Shown one piece after another: positions 5,962 through 8,803 of a stretch of 8,803 bases of DNA (position 1 is the stretch's first letter; every line of letters starts with the position of its first letter). Made by a program: the position numbers and the translations under genes. Location: positions 1 to 8,803 of the forward strand of contig JAFYIA010000026.1 in the NCBI GenBank assembly GCA_017538865.1, read 5' to 3'. The DNA is from Aeriscardovia sp. (lineage in GTDB: Bacteria > Actinomycetota > Actinomycetes > Actinomycetales > Bifidobacteriaceae). The notes beneath the pieces are model-generated. The model was given only the letters and a program-made list of their open reading frames with translations, had not been told where the DNA came from and ran no database searches.

Positions 5962-6914
5962 TGGCTTCCATAGTGCTTGCCAGAGGAGTTGCGGGGGAGC
6001 TTTTCGACGTCGACTCTCCCAAGGGGGGTCCTACCTCCGAAAGCCACCTTGTCTACGCGGACCCCAACCTCTTCCAGGTCAGCTGCTTCGACCTGGGCTT
6101 TTCCAGGGGCGACGGCTTCTTTGAGGCCATAAGCGTGATAGACGGGAAGATTCCCGTCTCGCTCGACCTCCACTTGGAGAGGCTGGTCTCCCACACCAGG
6201 ACCCTGGAGCTCCCCTTGGCCAAAATCGGGGCCTTCAGGGAGGCATGCCGGGATATGATAGCGAGGTTTGACGGCAAGAGCCGCGACCCCATGCTTCGGA
6301 TCTTCATCTCTAGAGGCTTCGATCCCAAGACGGGCATCGGAAAGGAGCACAACCCCGGAGTGCCGAGCGTGTGGATGTACATGGACGGCGAGGGGACGGA
6401 GCACTCCACAAAGCCCCTCTCCCTCTCTTCCATCTCTTCCGGGCGGCCGAGCGACGCGGCCAAGCTCTACCCCTACCTCCTCTTGGGGATAAAGAGCATG
6501 AGCTACCTTGTGAACATGTCGGCGGAGAGGGAGGCTGCGCGCAGGGGCGCAGACGACGTGGTCTTCGAGACTACGGACGGCTTCGCCCTGGAGTGCACCC
6601 ACGCCGCCATAGTGGCGAGGTACGGATCTGCCTGGGTGACGCCAGACCCTTCCATAGGGATAGTGTGGAGCACCAGCCAAAGGGAGCTTTTTGCCTACGC
6701 CAAGCGGCTGGGAATGGAGACGCGCTACGAAAAGCTCTCCATGGAGCGCCTGAAAAAGGCGGACGAAGTCTACGAAACCCGCGGCGGCTGGGTAATACCC
6801 GTAAAGCAGATAGACGACGTCAAGTTCCCCGTAAACGAGGAGTTCGTCAAGGAAGCGAACCTGGCCATCCACTACGAGCAGCCGGAACAGGAAAAATACT
6901 GGGAGCATGAGTAA
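5961..6914 (+). CDS. Class IV PLP-dependent aminotransferase (4-amino-4-deoxychorismate lyase / branched-chain aminotransferase type)
   Basis: A 317-residue cytoplasmic PLP enzyme of fold type IV. Visible: GDGFFEAISVIDGKIP (50-65), LHLERL (70-75) with the phosphate-binding Arg74, the PLP lysine K178 in GIKSMSYLVN (176-185), the DGFALECTHAAIV region (206-218) with E211 at the position that contacts the PLP ring nitrogen, and TPDPSIGIVWSTSQREL (227-243). The family includes PabC (folate pathway), BCAT and D-amino-acid transaminase. The IKSMSYL spacing is closest to aminodeoxychorismate lyase-like members, but substrate choice is not certain. ATG 5961 is chosen because AAGGAG (5950-5955) lies 5 bases upstream; a GTG at 5871 would start inside leuS and add residues unlike the family. 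It overlaps leuS by 1 base and holA by 8. Confidence 0.88.
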   Translation: MASIVLARGVAGELFDVDSPKGGPTSESHLVYADPNLFQVSCFDLGFSRGDGFFEAISVIDGKIPVSLDLHLERLVSHTRTLELPLAKIGAFREACRDMIARFDGKSRDPMLRIFISRGFDPKTGIGKEHNPGVPSVWMYMDGEGTEHSTKPLSLSSISSGRPSDAAKLYPYLLLGIKSMSYLVNMSAEREAARRGADDVVFETTDGFALECTHAAIVARYGSAWVTPDPSIGIVWSTSQRELFAYAKRLGMETRYEKLSMERLKKADEVYETRGGWVIPVKQIDDVKFPVNEEFVKEANLAIHYEQPEQEKYWEHE

Positions 6915-7803
6915 CAAGTTCGGCTACGAGCTCCCCGAACCCGAAAAGGCGAAGATGATCCTCTTCGCTGGGCAGGAAGCCCTGGCCTCCCATTTCATGA
7001 GGAAGTTCAAGAAGGGCCTGGAAGGGGGCGGGAGGGAAGTCGCGGAGCTTTCCGACCCCTCTTCCTCCCTCCAGCTCCAGGAGGCCCTCGGGACGGGGCT
7101 TTTTTCTTCCTCCAAGCTCCTCGTCCTCAAAGGCCTTCAGGACGTGAAGTTCGACTTTTCCAGGATCTTTCGGGAGTTTTTGAAGTCGGATTCGGATGTC
7201 GTTTGCCTGGCAACGGCCGATTCCAAATTTCTGAGGACCCGGGCCGCAAAGGATCTGGAGGCGGCGGGATGCGAGATCGTCCGCTACCCCCAGCCCGACA
7301 ACTACCTCTCCCGCAGGGAGATGATCAAGAAGCTTTTTGAAAGCGAAGGCGGCAAGATTGAGCCTAAGGCCGCAGCCCTCTTGGAGAGGAGCGTGGAAGA
7401 CTGCTCGCTTATCGTGGGCTTTTGCCTCCAGCTCCTCTCGGACGCCCGCGGACCCGTCACGCAACAGGACGTTTTCGCGGTTACGGGTCTTTCCCCCAAG
7501 ATCACCGCGTTCGATGCGGCCAGGAAGGCCTTGGCAGGAGACAGGGGCGCCCTCGCGGACCTGAGGGAAGTGCTCTCCAGCGGAGAACCCCCAATAGCCG
7601 TCATAGGCGCCCTGGACTACAAGCTGAGGGAGCAGTGCCTCAAAGGCGAGGGGGCGCTCCCTCCGGCCGCGTGGGCCCAGTCCTTCTCCCTCCTCTCCCG
7701 GGCCAACCTCGCCCTCACTTCCTCTTCCCCGCAGGAAGGGATCGACCTCATCTATGAGGCCCTCATGGGGGTGTGCGAGGGGGCGAAATGCCGGAAGAGG
7801 TAA
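6907..7803 (+). CDS. holA: DNA polymerase III delta subunit (clamp-loader wrench)
   Basis: 298 residues, slightly short for the family (about 320-340). Delta opens the beta sliding clamp as part of the clamp loader at the replication fork. Family features: an N-terminal FAGQEALASHFM (20-31), VAELSDP and LQEALGTGLFSSSKLLVLKGLQDV (domain I, about 46-80), the VVCLATADSKFLRTRAAKDL region (98-117), a lid-like YLSRREMIKKLFESEGGKIEPKAAALLER segment (133-161), and a C-terminal FDAARKALAGD...LREVLSSGEPPIAVIGALDYKLRE collar region (203-244). The start ATG overlaps the previous gene by 8 bases (ATGAGTAA). The nearest SD-like GGGAG is only 1 base away and AGGA is 14 away, so initiation probably depends on translational coupling. 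A later ATG at 6955 (M17) is possible. The family call is by overall pattern, since delta sequences diverge strongly. Confidence 0.85.
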   Translation: MSNKFGYELPEPEKAKMILFAGQEALASHFMRKFKKGLEGGGREVAELSDPSSSLQLQEALGTGLFSSSKLLVLKGLQDVKFDFSRIFREFLKSDSDVVCLATADSKFLRTRAAKDLEAAGCEIVRYPQPDNYLSRREMIKKLFESEGGKIEPKAAALLERSVEDCSLIVGFCLQLLSDARGPVTQQDVFAVTGLSPKITAFDAARKALAGDRGALADLREVLSSGEPPIAVIGALDYKLREQCLKGEGALPPAAWAQSFSLLSRANLALTSSSPQEGIDLIYEALMGVCEGAKCRKR

Positions 7804-8318
7804 AAGTCGCCACCGGGTGCGCCAGGGAGACAAGGAAGCTCGGGGAGATCCTCGCCCCCTTCCTCTCTCCGGGCGACCTCTTGATCTTGCGCGGGCCGCT
7901 GGGGGCGGGAAAGACCACTTTCACCCAGGGGCTGGGGGAGGGCCTGGGGGCGGAGCGAGCCATAATCTCCCCTACTTTCACCCTGGCCAGGGAGGTCAAG
8001 GTGAAGTTTTCAGGAGGTCGCCCCGGCCTCCTCATACACGTTGACGCCTGGAGGCTAAAGGCCCAGGGCGGAGACATCTTCGAAGAGTTCGAAGCCCTCG
8101 GAATAGAGGACGATTTTGAAGGCAGCAACGCCCTCGTGGTGGCCGAATGGGGGGACGGGATCGCGGAGGCCCTCTCGGACCGCATCCTCTACGTGGATTT
8201 TGCGAGGAGCGCGCAGAGAGAATCGAAGAGGGTGGTTGCCTTCACCCCCAAGGGGTTCGGGGCGCTTGCGGGCTTTAGGAAAAAGGCGGAGGAAGTCTTT
8301 GGCAACCTTGTTGATTGA
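7788..8318 (+). CDS. tsaE: TsaE, ATPase of the tRNA t6A37 threonylcarbamoyl-transfer complex
   Basis: 176 residues. TsaE drives the TsaB-TsaD complex that places threonylcarbamoyl on A37 of tRNAs reading ANN codons. Visible: a short N-terminal helix region, then GDLLILRGPLGAGKTTF (29-45) with Walker A GPLGAGKT (36-43), the switch SPTFTL (61-66), Walker B-like HVDAWRL (84-90) with D86, and VVAEWGDGI (117-125), the family's EWG motif. ATG 7788 is preferred over an in-frame GTG at 7773 because GAGGGGG (7777-7783) lies 4 bases upstream. It overlaps holA by 16 bases and tsaB by 20. tsaE followed by tsaB is a common actinobacterial arrangement. Confidence 0.95.
   Translation: MPEEVKVATGCARETRKLGEILAPFLSPGDLLILRGPLGAGKTTFTQGLGEGLGAERAIISPTFTLAREVKVKFSGGRPGLLIHVDAWRLKAQGGDIFEEFEALGIEDDFEGSNALVVAEWGDGIAEALSDRILYVDFARSAQRESKRVVAFTPKGFGALAGFRKKAEEVFGNLVD
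8288..8301 (+). promoter_or_regulatory. Ribosome binding site and TTG start of tsaB
   Basis: GGAGGA (8288-8293), inside tsaE, precedes TTG at 8299 by 5 bases. The resulting N-terminus, MATLLIDTTYFLTVG, matches the usual TsaB beginning (LAIDTS). Further TTG codons at 8308 and 8311 are closer to the IDT motif but have poorer spacing. Confidence 0.7.
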
Positions 8319-8803
8319 CACCACCTACTTTCTGACGGTGGGCGTTTTGGGGCAAAGCCCCCTCTGGGTAGAATCCAGCACAGATCACGTGGAGAAGCTC
8401 GAACCCCTCGCGGCGAGGGCCCTTCAAGAGGCGGGAGGGAGGGTGGAAAGGATCGAGGCCATGGTCGGCCCGGGGCCCTTTACGGGCCTCAGGGCGGGCC
8501 TGGCTTTTGCCACCGGCCTCTCCCTCTCCCTCGGCGTCCCGCTCTCGGCCGGAAGCCTGCTCTTTGCAGAGGACGTCTGGGCCAGGGCCGAGGGCGCAGA
8601 GGGCCCCGTCATAGCCGTGAACAACGCCCGCAGGCGCCAGGCCTACTTCCAGCTCTTCTCCGAGGCAGGGGAAGAGCTCTCGCCTATGGATATCTCCTCT
8701 CCGGCCAAGATCGCCAATGCCGCCCTCTCCCTCGGCCGCCCGGCCGCCCTCGTGGGCCTGCCCGGGGAGTACTTCGACAAGATCGCATCCGCGCTCTCTG
8801 AAG
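8299..8803 (+). CDS. tsaB: TsaB, structural partner of TsaD in t6A37 synthesis (3' end missing)
   Basis: 168 residues visible, open to the window end. TsaB is an ASKHA-fold, catalytically inactive TsaD paralogue that holds the TsaB-TsaD-TsaE complex together. Visible: LLIDTTYFLTVGVLG (4-18), the TsaB signature VGPGPFTGLRAGLAFATGL (56-74) followed by LGVPLSAGSLL, and AVNNARRRQAYFQLF, which replaces the usual DARR..VY segment. The start is TTG 8299, so the gene overlaps tsaE by 20 bases and uses an SD inside it. Full-length actinobacterial TsaB is about 200-260 residues, so a moderate C-terminal part is outside. rimI and tsaD would be expected next if the usual order holds. Confidence 0.93.
   Translation, partial: MATLLIDTTYFLTVGVLGQSPLWVESSTDHVEKLEPLAARALQEAGGRVERIEAMVGPGPFTGLRAGLAFATGLSLSLGVPLSAGSLLFAEDVWARAEGAEGPVIAVNNARRRQAYFQLFSEAGEELSPMDISSPAKIANAALSLGRPAALVGLPGEYFDKIASALSE

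Noticed and set aside
5316..6917. 533-codon open frame on the minus strand opposite leuS and the aminotransferase
   Set aside because: It mirrors two well-recognised genes and arises from GC-rich third positions; the translation matches no family I recognise and has no plausible RBS context.
7773..7787. GTG start for tsaE
   Set aside because: ATG 7788 has GAGGGGG at proper spacing and gives a usual TsaE N-terminus.
1..8803. Mobile element, CRISPR array, toxin-antitoxin or defence system
   Set aside because: No transposase or integrase, terminal inverted repeats, spaced direct repeats or recognisable defence domains were seen on either strand.

Overview
The window looks like ordinary chromosomal housekeeping DNA from a high-GC Gram-positive bacterium (Actinomycetota), most likely a relative of Bifidobacteriaceae. 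This assignment is an inference. It rests on a LeuRS of actinobacterial type (KMGKS signature and an actinobacterial-style N-terminal core), on the recalled actinobacterial neighbourhood glmU / histidine phosphatase / membrane protein / tRNA-Ala / leuS / holA / tsaE / tsaB, and on a GC-rich composition. Codon use is odd for such a genome: AGG is the leading Arg codon and ATA is a leading Ile codon in the genes I counted. Every gene is on the + strand.

Layout. (1) 2-364: 3' end of a GlmU-type uridylyltransferase that stops at the domain boundary, with no acetyltransferase beta-helix, followed by a small terminator-like hairpin. (2) 428-2159: a TTG-started histidine phosphatase overlapping a membrane protein whose natural reading frame has no ATG, GTG or TTG before codon 89. 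A good Shine-Dalgarno points to an ACG start at 1089. Its C-terminal third is a Ser/Pro/Ala-rich tail. (3) 2156-2284: a clear promoter and tRNA-Ala(GGC). (4) 2363-8803: a tightly overlapped gene run made of a family-3 solute-binding lipoprotein, leuS, a class IV aminotransferase, holA (DNA polymerase III delta), tsaE and tsaB, the last running off the window.

How the genes fit together. Most are translation or core-metabolism genes: LeuRS charges tRNA-Leu, tRNA-Ala decodes GCC/GCU, and TsaE and TsaB belong to the complex that makes t6A37 on ANN-decoding tRNAs. HolA loads the replicative clamp. From the SBP to tsaB every junction overlaps, which suggests translational coupling.

The most interesting signal is decay or specialisation inside conserved enzymes. 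The LeuRS editing domain (CP1) has lost its TTRPDT and GTGAIMAVPxHD-type motifs while the aminoacylation core is intact, so this looks like a naturally editing-defective LeuRS. GlmU lacks its acetyltransferase half, and the amino-acid SBP lacks the residues that normally hold the alpha-carboxylate and alpha-amino groups. Together these fit a host-associated or reductively evolving lineage, but that is inference. I found no mobile element, CRISPR array or defence system.
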